Source: Nitrosopumilaceae archaeon | GTDB taxonomy: Archaea > Thermoproteota > Nitrososphaeria > Nitrososphaerales > Nitrosopumilaceae | Assembly: GCA_021296165.1 (NCBI GenBank) | Contig: JAGWAW010000025.1 | Coordinates: 1-19,836, forward strand | DNA: 19,836 bases | Direction of reading: 5' to 3' | Part shown: in pieces, positions 12,893 to 19,724 of the stretch | Layout: each line of letters begins with the position of its first letter | Numbering within the stretch: the stretch's first letter is position 1 | Notes under the pieces: generated by a model | Seen by the model: the letters and a program-made list of their open reading frames with translations, nothing else | Databases searched by the model: none | What the model was told of the DNA's origin: nothing | Made by a program: the position numbers and the translations under genes

Positions 12893-13351
12893 ATGACCCG
12901 ATTCCGATATGCATACCAGTATTACGACCCCAAAACCGACGTACGGGCAGCCATCCGGGAGAATACCATATCCCACAAGCATGCCCGCGAGATCGGCCGG
13001 ACGATAAGCGGCATGAGCCTGGAGCGCGCCCAGGACTACCTCAACGAGGTCGTAAACAAGACCCGAGCCGTCCCCTTCCGCCGCTACAATAACCAAGTGG
13101 GGCACCGCTCCGATCCCGGAGTGATGGCTGGCCGCTACCCCATAAAGGCCGCCGGCGAGATACTGCGCCTGCTCGCCAACCTGGAGTCCAATGCCGAGTT
13201 CAAGGGCATGGACATAGATCGCATAGTATTGCAGAACGTTACCGTCCACAAAGGTGGCATCACAAAACGGTTCATGCCCCGGGCCATGGGGAGGGCCACG
13301 CCCCGGAACGACGCGCGCACCCATGTAGAGGTAGTGGGGAGGGAGTCATAG
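12893..13351 (+). CDS. rpl22: Large-subunit ribosomal protein L22 (uL22)
   Basis: 152 residues from ATG 12893, beginning MTRFRYAYQYYDPKTDVRA, which fits the family N-terminus. A GTG at 12884, overlapping the rps19 stop (GTGA), would add three residues; I prefer the ATG because GTGATT just before it can act as a ribosome binding site. Core blocks: SHKHAREIGRTISGMSLERAQDYLNEV, RRYNNQVGHRSDP, GRYPIKAAGEILRLLANLESNA, and the hairpin GGITKRFMPRAMGRATPRNDARTHVEV that lines the exit tunnel. rps3 begins one base after the stop. Confidence 0.95.
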   Translation: MTRFRYAYQYYDPKTDVRAAIRENTISHKHAREIGRTISGMSLERAQDYLNEVVNKTRAVPFRRYNNQVGHRSDPGVMAGRYPIKAAGEILRLLANLESNAEFKGMDIDRIVLQNVTVHKGGITKRFMPRAMGRATPRNDARTHVEVVGRES

Positions 13352-13352
13352 C

Positions 13353-14009
13353 ATGTCGGCCCAGTCCACTGTCAAGAAAATGATTCGCGACAACTACAAC
13401 ATGATGCTTTTGCGCGACTTTCTGCGGCGCGAGATAAAGGATGCAGGGTTCAGCCACTTCGACATACAAAAACAGCCCACTGGCACCCGCGTCTCACTGT
13501 ACGTGGTGCGCCCCGGGGTCGTGATAGGCCGCAAGGGCTCGGTTATACGCGCCCTCACCGAACAGCTGGAGAAGGACTTTGACTACAAGAGTCCCCAGAT
13601 CCGGGTCGAGGAGATACCCAAGCCAGAGCTCTCCCCCAGCGTGATGTGCAACAGGCTGGCATCTCATATAGAGCGCGGAACCGCTTTCCGCCGGGCCACG
13701 ATGTGGGTGCTCCGCCAAGTCATGGAGGCTGGTGCCATGGGGGTGCAGACAACTGTCTCAGGCAAGCTGCGGGGCGACAGATCCTCCTTCGAGAAGCACA
13801 CTGTCGGCATACTCCCCCGTGCCGGACACCACGCCCAGATCATAGTGGACGAGGACATCGCCCACGTCCAGACACCCATGGGCCTAATCGGCATACGCAT
13901 CCGCATAGCCCACAAGGAGAACTTCGCACCCGAGTTTTCCCTGAGCGACCAGGGCAGCGGCTCCGAACCTACCGATGCCGCCAAACCAGACAAGGAGGTC
14001 TCGAGTTGA
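13353..14009 (+). CDS. rps3: Small-subunit ribosomal protein S3 (uS3)
   Basis: 218 residues. The KH domain is clear, with the GxxG RNA-binding loop in GVVIGRKGSVIRALTEQLEK (residues about 53-72). The C-terminal domain contains GVQTTVSGKLRGDRSS and GILPRAGHHAQ, followed by the PMGLIGIRIRI strand. S3 shapes the mRNA entry tunnel of the 30S subunit. The last 25 residues are acidic and Ser-rich, a short tail of archaeal type. The stop overlaps the TTG start of rpl29. A GGAGGT lies in the 3' end of this gene and serves the next one. Confidence 0.96.
   Translation: MSAQSTVKKMIRDNYNMMLLRDFLRREIKDAGFSHFDIQKQPTGTRVSLYVVRPGVVIGRKGSVIRALTEQLEKDFDYKSPQIRVEEIPKPELSPSVMCNRLASHIERGTAFRRATMWVLRQVMEAGAMGVQTTVSGKLRGDRSSFEKHTVGILPRAGHHAQIIVDEDIAHVQTPMGLIGIRIRIAHKENFAPEFSLSDQGSGSEPTDAAKPDKEVSS
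13993..13998 (+). promoter_or_regulatory. Shine-Dalgarno site deciding the rpl29 start
   Basis: GGAGGT ends seven bases before the TTG at 14006 and 22 bases before the next in-frame ATG (14021). The spacing fits the TTG and not the ATG. Confidence 0.65.
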
Positions 14010-14209
14010 GTCGCACCAGTATGAAATCCATCCGGGAGATGAGTGAAAAGGACCTGCTGGCGCGAATCCAAGAGAGCCGGGGCGAACTGGCCAAGATGCA
14101 CGCCGACACTTCCAAGGGCACCATGCGAAAGGACGTCGGCAAGATAAAGCCGATGCGCCGTGACATAGCGCGGATGATGACCCGGCTCACGGAGTTGAGG
14201 AGACGATGA
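14006..14209 (+). CDS. rpl29: Large-subunit ribosomal protein L29 (uL29)
   Basis: 67 residues from TTG 14006, the usual small size. The family core is visible: MKSIREMSEKDLLARIQESRGELAKMHADTSKG in two helices of a hairpin, then DVGKIKPMRRDIARMMTRLTELRRR. L29 binds next to L23 at the tunnel exit. The TTG is preferred over ATG 14021 because it overlaps the rps3 stop (TTGA) and lies seven bases after GGAGGT. The stop overlaps the ATG of rnp1 (ATGA). In some archaea a SUI1/aIF1 gene comes next; it is not here. Confidence 0.93.
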   Translation: MSRTSMKSIREMSEKDLLARIQESRGELAKMHADTSKGTMRKDVGKIKPMRRDIARMMTRLTELRRR

Positions 14210-14427
14210 TTCTGCGGCGCCGGGCAGCGGTGGCAGGCTCCCCCAACCACTGCATAGTAGGATTAAATGGAACGGTTATCGACGAGACAAAACATATGCT
14301 CGTACTGCAGACCGCAAAAGGCCCCCGATGGATACCCAAGCAGGGTTCCACACTACTGGTCGGCGGGCAGTATGTATCTGGAGAGGATCTGCGTGGCCGG
14401 CTCCATGAGAGGCTGACCGGGCCATGA
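14206..14427 (+). CDS. rnp1: RNase P protein component 1 (Rpp29/Pop4)
   Basis: 73 residues, at the short end for archaeal Rpp29. The Sm-like barrel is clear: CIVGLNGTVIDETKHMLVLQT, where the GxVxDET stretch is diagnostic, then PRWIPKQGSTLLVGG. The protein binds the catalytic RNase P RNA and helps 5' processing of tRNA precursors; the RNA gene is not seen in this window. The position between rpl29 and rps17 is the conserved archaeal one. Four-base overlaps with both neighbours (ATGA) point to coupling. Confidence 0.93.
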   Translation: MILRRRAAVAGSPNHCIVGLNGTVIDETKHMLVLQTAKGPRWIPKQGSTLLVGGQYVSGEDLRGRLHERLTGP

Positions 14428-14738
14428 TTGGCATGGACGTACCCGTCCCGGAGCGCGCATGCACCGATTCTAACTGCCCGTTCCACGCCGGCCTGCCTAT
14501 CCGAGGCAAGATCTTCGAGGGGACAGTGACGGGCACCCGGGCCAAGAAGACCATAACAATACAGCACGAGTCGCCGGTGTACATCAGCAAGTTCAAGAGG
14601 TACGCCCGCAGCAAGAGCACCATCCACGCCCACGCCCCCGAGTGCCTGGACATAGAGGAGGGAGACCGTGTCCTAGCCGCAGAGTGTCGCCCCTTGGCAA
14701 AGTCCGTATCCTTTGTGGTGGTGGAGGTGCGTCGATAG
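14424..14738 (+). CDS. rps17: Small-subunit ribosomal protein S17 (uS17)
   Basis: 104 residues. Archaeal S17 has an N-terminal extension with a Cys-x4-Cys element, seen here as ACTDSNCPFHAGLPIRGK (residues about 12-29). The OB-fold core follows: FEGTVTGTRAKKTITIQ, SPVYISKFKRYARSKSTIHAHAPE, IEEGDRVLAAECRPLAKSVSFVVVEV. S17 binds 16S rRNA near the base of the body and acts early in assembly. The ATG overlaps the rnp1 stop by four bases; rpl14 starts one base after its own stop. Confidence 0.96.
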   Translation: MIGMDVPVPERACTDSNCPFHAGLPIRGKIFEGTVTGTRAKKTITIQHESPVYISKFKRYARSKSTIHAHAPECLDIEEGDRVLAAECRPLAKSVSFVVVEVRR

Positions 14739-14739
14739 C

Positions 14740-15162
14740 ATGGCAAAGCAGGCGGGCAAGGGCGTCGAGGAGTTCCGCCCGTACGTAACCAAATCCATAC
14801 CAGTGGGCGCCAACATAGTCTGCGCCGACAACTCCGGCGCCAAGATACTTGAGGTGGTCATGGTACACAAGACCAAGACCCGAGTGTCCCGGCTCCCGGC
14901 CGCCGCCGTGGGCGACTACTGCAACGTGGTGGTAAAGAAGGGGCCAGCCGAGCTCCGGAAGCAGGTACACGGGGCCGTCATCATACGCCAAAAGTACCCA
15001 GTCAGGCGCCTCAACGGAATACGCGTCTGTTTTGAGGATAACGCTGCTGTCATAGTCTCCGCCGAGGGCGAGATGAAGGGGACAGGTATAAAGGGACCCG
15101 TCGCGGCCGAAGCATCCGAGAAATGGCCCCGCATTGCCAATGCTGCATCCACGGTGATATGA
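14740..15162 (+). CDS. rpl14: Large-subunit ribosomal protein L14 (uL14)
   Basis: 140 residues from ATG 14740; an upstream in-frame ATG at 14713 lies inside rps17 and adds residues unlike the family. Core blocks: SIPVGANIVCADNSGAKILEVV, RLPAAAVGDYCNVVVKKGPAELRKQV, AVIIRQKYPVRRLNGIRVCFEDNAAVIV, EGEMKGTGIKGPVAAEASEKWPRIANAA. L14 contacts the 30S subunit and the translational GTPases region. One base separates it from rps17 and one from rpl24, so it is part of the same transcript. Confidence 0.97.
   Translation: MAKQAGKGVEEFRPYVTKSIPVGANIVCADNSGAKILEVVMVHKTKTRVSRLPAAAVGDYCNVVVKKGPAELRKQVHGAVIIRQKYPVRRLNGIRVCFEDNAAVIVSAEGEMKGTGIKGPVAAEASEKWPRIANAASTVI
15153..15158 (+). promoter_or_regulatory. 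Shine-Dalgarno-like site of rpl24
   Basis: GGTGAT, complementary to the archaeal 16S 3' end, ends five bases before the rpl24 ATG at 15164. A similar GGTGATGAT (17100-17108) precedes rps8. Confidence 0.5.
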
Positions 15163-15163
15163 G

Positions 15164-15697
15164 ATGAAGCCTTCAAAGATCAGAAACCGCACCATGCACC
15201 ACCCATCCTTGGCGCTGCGCAGCAGGCTTATGGCCTCGCACCTCTCAAAGGATCTCAGGAAAGCCCACCACACCCGCAACGTTCGGGTTGTGACAGGCGA
15301 CTCTGTCACCGTGCTACGTGGGGAGTACCGGAGCGTGAGTGGCAGGGTAGACAAAGTCGATCCCTCTCGGGGAGTCACAATCGGCGGTATCAAGATGGAG
15401 AAACCCGCCGGTGAAAAGTTGGACATCTACATACACCCATCCAACCTCTTGGTTACGGCCCTGAACTTGGACGACAAGCGGCGGGCCGCCAAGATAAAGG
15501 GGCACGGGTCAAAGTCCAAGGATGCCAGCCTGGATAAAACGAAGGAGACACATCCGACGAAGCCATCGATAAAGGCGCCGCAGGACGGCGGCCAGAACGC
15601 GCCCAGAGAAGATACAACGGCGGAGCCCCCAGGGTCGCCTAGTGACGATGCCCGGAAAGGCATAAAGTCCCCTAACGGCGATGAGGAGAATACATAA
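15164..15697 (+). CDS. rpl24: Large-subunit ribosomal protein L24 (uL24), with long C-terminal tail
   Basis: 177 residues, longer than the roughly 120-150 usual in archaea. The family part is residues about 1-110: KIRNRTMHHPSLALRSRLMA, SHLSKDLRKAHHTRNVRV, then a KOW motif in VVTGDSVTVLRGEYRSVSGRV, and IYIHPSNLLVTALNLDDKRR. L24 starts 50S assembly by binding near the 5' end of 23S rRNA. Residues about 112-177 form a hydrophilic low-complexity tail rich in Lys, Asp, Pro, Ser and Thr, probably disordered and not rRNA-core. Its base composition resembles the neighbours and the frame is intact, so the tail looks real. The stop overlaps the rps4e ATG by one base (TAATG). Confidence 0.95.
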   Translation: MKPSKIRNRTMHHPSLALRSRLMASHLSKDLRKAHHTRNVRVVTGDSVTVLRGEYRSVSGRVDKVDPSRGVTIGGIKMEKPAGEKLDIYIHPSNLLVTALNLDDKRRAAKIKGHGSKSKDASLDKTKETHPTKPSIKAPQDGGQNAPREDTTAEPPGSPSDDARKGIKSPNGDEENT

Positions 15698-16419
15698 TGG
15701 TCAGCATATCCGGCAGCAAGAAGCTCAAAAGGCAGATGGCCCCGACGTTTTGGGGAATACACCGCAAAAACAAGAGATTCGTGGTCGCCCCCCGCCCGGG
15801 CCCGCACCCTCGGGCCCGCTCGGTGCCCGCCGCCGTCTTTCTGCGTGACATGCTGAGCATAGTGTACACCCTGCGAGAGGCCAAGTCTTCCATATACGGT
15901 GGAAAGGTAAAGGTCGATGGAGTGGTCAGAAAGTCCCTCCACCACGGAATAGGACTCATGGACGTAGTGGAGCTGGAGAATGTCGGAGACGCGTACCGCA
16001 TGGTACCCCTGCGCGGCAAACTACTCCAGCCCATAACCATACCCCCCGAGGATGCAGACAGGAAGCTGGTTAAGGTCACCAGCAAGGTCACCATAAAGGG
16101 CGGACGCACGGCTCTGGGGTTCCACGATGGTCGCACCACAATATCAGACGCCGACGTCAAGGTGGGCGACAGCTGCCTCCTGCGCATCCCACAACAGGAG
16201 ATAACCGAGACCATACCCCTGCGGCCCGGATGCCAGGCGCTGGTCATCAAAGGTGCCAACGCGGGCATGTCCGGCCGGGTGGACAACATAGAGGACGGCA
16301 CGTTCACCCTACCCCGGAGGGCCACGGTCTCGCTGGGCGAGAGGACCATCGAGATCCCCACCGACGCGCTCATCGCAGTGGGAGCCGACTCTCCGGTGAT
16401 AAAGGTGGACGATTCATGA
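15697..16419 (+). CDS. rps4e: Small-subunit ribosomal protein S4e (eS4)
   Basis: 240 residues, the usual archaeal size. S4e occurs only in archaea and eukaryotes, which helps exclude a bacterial source. Blocks: KKLKRQMAPTFWGIHRKNKRFVVAPRPGPHPR at the N-terminus, an S4-like RNA-binding part (YGGKVKVDGVVRKSLHHGIGLMDVVEL), a central part with GRTALGFHDGRTT, and a C-terminal KOW stretch in ALVIKGANAGMSGRVDNIED. It begins at the overlapping TAATG with rpl24 and its stop overlaps the rpl5 start (ATGA). Confidence 0.97.
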   Translation: MVSISGSKKLKRQMAPTFWGIHRKNKRFVVAPRPGPHPRARSVPAAVFLRDMLSIVYTLREAKSSIYGGKVKVDGVVRKSLHHGIGLMDVVELENVGDAYRMVPLRGKLLQPITIPPEDADRKLVKVTSKVTIKGGRTALGFHDGRTTISDADVKVGDSCLLRIPQQEITETIPLRPGCQALVIKGANAGMSGRVDNIEDGTFTLPRRATVSLGERTIEIPTDALIAVGADSPVIKVDDS

Positions 16420-16931
16420 GCCAGACCAACCCCATGAGGGAGATACGCTTGGAAAAGGTGGTACTAAACATGGGAGTGGGTCGCTCCGGCGATGCCATAG
16501 ATGCGGCCAAGGCGGCGCTGAAGCAGATATCTGGTCGGAAGCCAACCGTCCGCAGCGCCCGCACTGCCCAGAGAGATTGGGGGGTACGGAAGGGAGAGCC
16601 CATCGGCGTCTCGGTAACACTGAGGCGCACCGAGGCCGCCGACCTGCTCAAGAGACTTCTGGAATCTAGGGGAAACATTGCCAAGGGCCGTTCGTTCGAC
16701 GATTTTGGCAACTACTCCTTTGGAATACGGGAGCACATCGACATTCCCGGAGTCAAGTACGATCCCAAGATAGGCATACTGGGCTTGGACATCGCGGTGA
16801 CGCTGACGCGGCCCGGATTCAGCATACGGCTTCGGAGCCGCCACAAGGCCAGGGTGGGAAGAGGTCACATCATATCCAAGGAAGAGGCAAAGGATTATCT
16901 TGTCGAGAAGTTCGGGGTGGAGATAGTATGA
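16416..16931 (+). CDS. rpl5: Large-subunit ribosomal protein L5 (uL5)
   Basis: 171 residues from the ATG overlapping the rps4e stop. A longer in-frame reading starting at 16230 is shadow of rps4e. Blocks: MREIRLEKVVLNMGVGRSGD, ISGRKPTVRSARTAQRDWGVRKGEPIG, SVTLRRTEAADLLKRLL, SFGIREHIDIPGVKYDPKIGILGLDIAVTL, RPGFSIRLRSRHKARVGRGHIIS. L5 binds 5S rRNA and forms a bridge with the 30S head. The stop overlaps the rps14 ATG by four bases. Confidence 0.97.
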   Translation: MSQTNPMREIRLEKVVLNMGVGRSGDAIDAAKAALKQISGRKPTVRSARTAQRDWGVRKGEPIGVSVTLRRTEAADLLKRLLESRGNIAKGRSFDDFGNYSFGIREHIDIPGVKYDPKIGILGLDIAVTLTRPGFSIRLRSRHKARVGRGHIISKEEAKDYLVEKFGVEIV

Positions 16932-17104
16932 AGGACCGCTCCTACGAGTTTACAGGGCGCAAAAAGCACAACTTCGGGCGCGGCTCGCGCTGGTGTAAGA
17001 GGTGTGGGGATTACACGGCGGTGATACAAAAGTACGATCTTATGATATGCCGGAGGTGTTTCCGGGAAGTGGCCAACTCGCTGGGATTCCACAAACACAG
17101 GTGA
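16928..17104 (+). CDS. rps14: Small-subunit ribosomal protein S14 (uS14), zinc-binding form
   Basis: 58 residues, the short archaeal form and below 60-codon cut-offs. It begins MKDRSYEFTGRKKHNFGRGS. Two zinc-binding pairs are present, Cys23-x2-Cys26 (WCKRCGDY) and Cys41-x2-Cys44 (ICRRCFREVANSLGF), so this is the C-plus type in which all four ligands are kept. S14 holds the 30S head together near the decoding site. The ATG overlaps the rpl5 stop (ATGA). rps8 follows after seven bases. Confidence 0.95.
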   Translation: MKDRSYEFTGRKKHNFGRGSRWCKRCGDYTAVIQKYDLMICRRCFREVANSLGFHKHR

Positions 17105-17111
17105 TGATATA

Positions 17112-17504
17112 ATGCCGGCCACCAACATCATAGCAAACCTGTTCATTACCATATACAACAACGAGGTGCGTCGAAAGCGCCAATGCACTGTCCTGCCCAC
17201 CTCCAAGCACGGCGGCGAGGTTCTCAAAACGTTGCAGCGCTACAACTACATCGGAGACTGGGAGCACATAGAGGACAACCGGGGCGGCAAGTTCCTCATA
17301 AAGCTTCGATCCCGTATAACCAAGTGCGGCTCCATATCACCACGCTTCAAGGTGAAGAAGGGTGAGTACGGCCGGTGGGAGCAGCAGTACTTGCCCTCGT
17401 ACGACCGAGGCATACTGCTGGTGACCACCAATCAGGGGGTCATGTCGCACCACGAGGCCGCCAATCTGGGCTTGGGAGGACTGTTGATCGGGTATGCCTA
17501 TTAA
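17112..17504 (+). CDS. rps8: Small-subunit ribosomal protein S8 (uS8)
   Basis: 130 residues, the archaeal length. Blocks: MPATNIIANLFITIYNNEVRRKRQC, LPTSKHGGEVLKTLQRYNYIGD, GGKFLIKLRSRITKCGSISPRF, and the C-terminal GILLVTTNQGVMSHHEAANLGLGGLLIGYAY, which forms the 16S helix 21 binding surface. A GGTGATGAT right before the start serves as ribosome binding site; in other archaea S8 also represses its own operon, not testable here. The gene overlaps rpl6 by 11 bases. Confidence 0.97.
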   Translation: MPATNIIANLFITIYNNEVRRKRQCTVLPTSKHGGEVLKTLQRYNYIGDWEHIEDNRGGKFLIKLRSRITKCGSISPRFKVKKGEYGRWEQQYLPSYDRGILLVTTNQGVMSHHEAANLGLGGLLIGYAY

Positions 17505-18045
17505 GGCTGAGAAACTGGTCACGTCGGTTCCGGTTCCCGAGGGGGTAACCGTAAGTCTCAACCGGCACATGCTGGTCGTGGACGGCCCCTTGGGCAGGGC
17601 CATCAAGAGCTTCCGCAAGATCCCCGTCAACATAGGCGTGTCAGGGGATGTCGTATCGCTCAGGGCCGGCGGCGCCCGCAAGCGCGACTATGCCATACTC
17701 AACACGGCCAGGTCCCTAGTGGGCAACCTCTGCCAGGGTGTCGTAGAGGGGTACACCGTCAAGATGAAGATCGTGTACGCCCACTTCCCCGTCACGGTGA
17801 AGGTGCAGGGGGATTCGGTACTCATCGAGAACTTCCAGGGAGAGCGGGCCCCCCGCGTTGCCAGCATACACGGCTCGGCCAAGGTGAACCCCCAAGGGGA
17901 TGACGTCATAGTTACAGGGCACGTGCTGACGGACGTGACCCAGACAGCCGCCAACATACAGCTGAAGACCCGCATCAAGAACAAGGACCACCGTGTCTTT
18001 TTGGACGGCATATACGTATACGACAAGCACACGGGCATGGACTAG
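17494..18045 (+). CDS. rpl6: Large-subunit ribosomal protein L6 (uL6)
   Basis: 183 residues, typical of archaea. Two related alpha/beta domains are visible: the first with VPVPEGVTVSLNRHMLVVDGPLGRAIKSF and the second with VKMKIVYAHFPVTVKVQGDSVLIENFQGERAPR and the NIQLKTRIKNKDHRVFLDGIYVY end. L6 lies near the factor-binding site of the 50S subunit. It starts 11 bases inside rps8. In other archaea L32e, L19e, L18, S5, L30 and L15 follow; here a T-rich segment and tRNA-Asn come next, so this gene closes the cluster. Confidence 0.97.
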   Translation: MPIKAEKLVTSVPVPEGVTVSLNRHMLVVDGPLGRAIKSFRKIPVNIGVSGDVVSLRAGGARKRDYAILNTARSLVGNLCQGVVEGYTVKMKIVYAHFPVTVKVQGDSVLIENFQGERAPRVASIHGSAKVNPQGDDVIVTGHVLTDVTQTAANIQLKTRIKNKDHRVFLDGIYVYDKHTGMD

Positions 18046-18109
18046 GATGATTTGGTACGCCACGCGGTACATAAACAGCCAAGCCAGTACCGCAAACCCT
18101 CCTTGGGAG

Positions 18110-18129
18110 TTTTCCGGTTTTACGCTCTT
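18110..18129 (+). terminator. T-rich terminator after ribosomal cluster
   Basis: Two T4 runs (18110-18113 and 18118-18121) and a CTCTT stretch lie in about 20 bases, 65 bases after rpl6. Archaeal RNA polymerase terminates on such T-rich tracts without needing a hairpin. The position matches the end of the cluster. Confidence 0.5.
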
Positions 18130-18155
18130 AATGTGTAAGGCAAGCTGACAAACGG

Positions 18156-18162
18156 TTAAATT
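18156..18162 (+). promoter_or_regulatory. TATA-like box of tRNA-Asn
   Basis: TTAAATT is centred 29 bases before the first base of the mature tRNA, the normal distance for an archaeal tRNA promoter with a short 5' leader. Confidence 0.5.
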
Positions 18163-18187
18163 GTCATCATGGGGGTTGGCTTGTACC

Positions 18188-18264
18188 GCCGCCCTAGCTC
18201 AGCCTGGCAGAGCACCGGACTGTTAATCCGTTGGTCGACAGTTCAAATCTGTCGGGCGGCGCCA
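18188..18264 (+). tRNA. trnN: tRNA-Asn (anticodon GTT), CCA encoded
   Basis: The cloverleaf folds by eye. Acceptor stem GCCGCCC (18188-18194) pairs with GGGCGGC (18254-18260). D-arm GCTC/GAGC, anticodon arm 18215-18231 with loop CTGTTAA and anticodon GTT at 18222-18224, T-arm GACAG/CTGTC with loop TTCAAAT. Discriminator base G at 18261, followed by CCA in the genome (18262-18264). The outermost anticodon-stem pair is C-U, a mismatch, while the other four pairs are sound. No intron is present. It lies directly downstream of the ribosomal cluster with its own TATA box. Confidence 0.95.
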
Positions 18265-18342
18265 TCCTGTCACTCCGGTTTACCTTCGGGTGTAGAACAT
18301 TTGACCCTCGTGCTGATAAGAGCTTGACGCGCGTCCATCCCA

Positions 18343-18597
18343 TTGGCACGAACCAGAAGAGCCAACCGCTACTGCGTCGACTGCGGCGCGCGGCTGGTAT
18401 ACTATGCGCGCCTCTCCAACCCCAAGGCCCCCAACGAGTACCGCGTACTGGTGTACGCCTGCCCGGACTGCACCAAGGACTTTGAGAAACCAAAGATGTT
18501 CGCGATTCGCCGCAACCGGGTAGAGGATCCGCTGGAGGCAGTAGAGGTAGAGATAACACAGGCCAGAAAGGCAGCCGCCGGCGCGGCGCAGGCATAG
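18343..18597 (+). CDS. Small zinc-ribbon protein, function unknown
   Basis: 84 residues from TTG 18343. The N-terminus is basic (MARTRRANRY), followed by Cys11-x2-Cys14 (YCVDCGARLVYYARL) and Cys40-x2-Cys43 (YACPDCTKDFEKP), a four-cysteine zinc ribbon. A middle stretch with NPKAPNEYRVLVYA links the two knuckles, and the tail is Glu-rich then Ala-rich (ARKAAAGAAQA). A weak TATA-like GATAAG (18315-18320) lies 26 bases upstream, which supports the TTG as leaderless start. I do not recognise the family. Zinc ribbons of this size commonly bind RNA, ribosomes or RNA polymerase, and the place right after the ribosomal cluster and tRNA-Asn fits that, but this is inference. Confidence 0.75.
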   Translation: MARTRRANRYCVDCGARLVYYARLSNPKAPNEYRVLVYACPDCTKDFEKPKMFAIRRNRVEDPLEAVEVEITQARKAAAGAAQA

Positions 18598-18623
18598 CCG
18601 GCCCGCACAGACTGATGCATGTC

Positions 18624-18669
18624 TCCGGGAGGCACGTTCTGAAATGTTCCAGGTCTCACCCCTCCCGGA
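18624..18669. repeat. 9-bp inverted repeat between convergent genes
   Basis: TCCGGGAGG (18624-18632) and CCTCCCGGA (18661-18669) are exact reverse complements around a 28-base loop. It lies between the ends of the zinc-ribbon gene and purN, where a shared 3'-end structure for both transcripts would sit. Confidence 0.65.
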
Positions 18670-18722
18670 TGTTCCGGTCAGCGCTGCAGGTGGCCGGGCG
18701 GCATTATGCGGCGGTGTTGCAG

Positions 18723-19493
18723 TTAGGTGCTTCCGTCCGGCGCCGCCAGCCGCCTTACGCGCTCAAGCACCAAGCCGACGCCGTCTCCGGACACGACCGC
18801 CACGTACGGCGGAGTAGTGGGTTTTTCGGCGCTCACTATGTACGAGTCCCCGTCCCGCCGAACGTACGCCGCGCCCATCTCCACTGCATGCGACGCTGCG
18901 CGTTCCGGCTCTGCTGTCCGTACCATCTGCAGATCCCGCCCCCGTATAGTCGGCGCCTCGCCGCCCTCCGCTGCCAGTCGGGCGGCGTACCACCGGACTG
19001 CCCCCGGATACAGCCTGTGTTCCCACTCCAGTATGCGGGCGGCCAGCGTGTCGGACGTATCCCTCGGCTCGATCCGGACCGCCGCTTGGGCTATTATCTT
19101 ACCGGTGTCCACGCCGCTGTCCGCGAAGTGCACAGTACAGCCGCTGTGGGCCGCGCCATCGTTCAGCGCCTGCTCTACGGCCCGCAAACCCGGATACCGC
19201 GGGAGCAGTGATGGGTGTATGTTCATTACGCAATAGCGTTCGGTGAGGTCGGCCGGCAGTATTCGCATGAATCCGGCCATGCACACCAGATCCGGACGCA
19301 TGCCGTCCAGTATATCCCGGATGCCATCCAACGATGGCTCCGCCATGCACTGCACACCCAACCCATCGGCAACCCGGAGTCCCGCCGCATCCGGCTTGTT
19401 GCTTATGACCGCCTCGACCGCGTAGCCGTCGGCGTTCCTTATCAGAGACTCCATGTTAGAACCGCGGCCGGATATCAGCACGCAGACGCGCAT
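18723..19493 (-). CDS. purN: Phosphoribosylglycinamide formyltransferase (GART), extended
   Basis: 256 residues. The catalytic domain (about 1-185) has the phosphate-binding SGRGSN (residues 8-13), NIHPSLLPRYPG with Asn91 and His93, and CTVHFADSGVDTGKIIAQ with Asp129, equivalent to Asn106, His108 and Asp144 of the E. coli enzyme. It transfers a formyl group from 10-formyl-tetrahydrofolate to GAR in step three of purine synthesis, in the cytoplasm. The family is usually about 190-215 residues; here about 60-70 residues follow (from about 186) without clear similarity, ending PDGST. The start ATG 19493 has a TATA box 24 bases upstream (19512-19522), suggesting leaderless expression. It converges on the zinc-ribbon gene. 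Confidence 0.95.
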   Translation of the reverse strand: MRVCVLISGRGSNMESLIRNADGYAVEAVISNKPDAAGLRVADGLGVQCMAEPSLDGIRDILDGMRPDLVCMAGFMRILPADLTERYCVMNIHPSLLPRYPGLRAVEQALNDGAAHSGCTVHFADSGVDTGKIIAQAAVRIEPRDTSDTLAARILEWEHRLYPGAVRWYAARLAAEGGEAPTIRGRDLQMVRTAEPERAASHAVEMGAAYVRRDGDSYIVSAEKPTTPPYVAVVSGDGVGLVLERVRRLAAPDGST

Positions 19494-19511
19494 GCGCAGA
19501 CCCGCTATGCG

Positions 19512-19522
19512 TATTTATTTTA
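19512..19522 (-). promoter_or_regulatory. TATA box of purN
   Basis: Minus-strand TAAAATAAATA is centred about 24 bases before the purN ATG at 19493. It is one of the most AT-rich stretches in the window. Confidence 0.55.
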
Positions 19523-19724
19523 ACGTTGATGAAATAGCGGGCATCTACGCGACCTACGAAGAACAGAGATGCCAGCGACTCGCTTAGTCGGCATGACATC
19601 TCAGGCGACTGCTGTCTGTTATCGAAGTGTTGCCGTCCCCATATTCGCGGCAAAGGGTTCCTCCCGCAATGCCGGGTGATGGGTAGGAAAAGTGTGTCTA
19701 GGATCTTAAACAGTACTTCGGATC

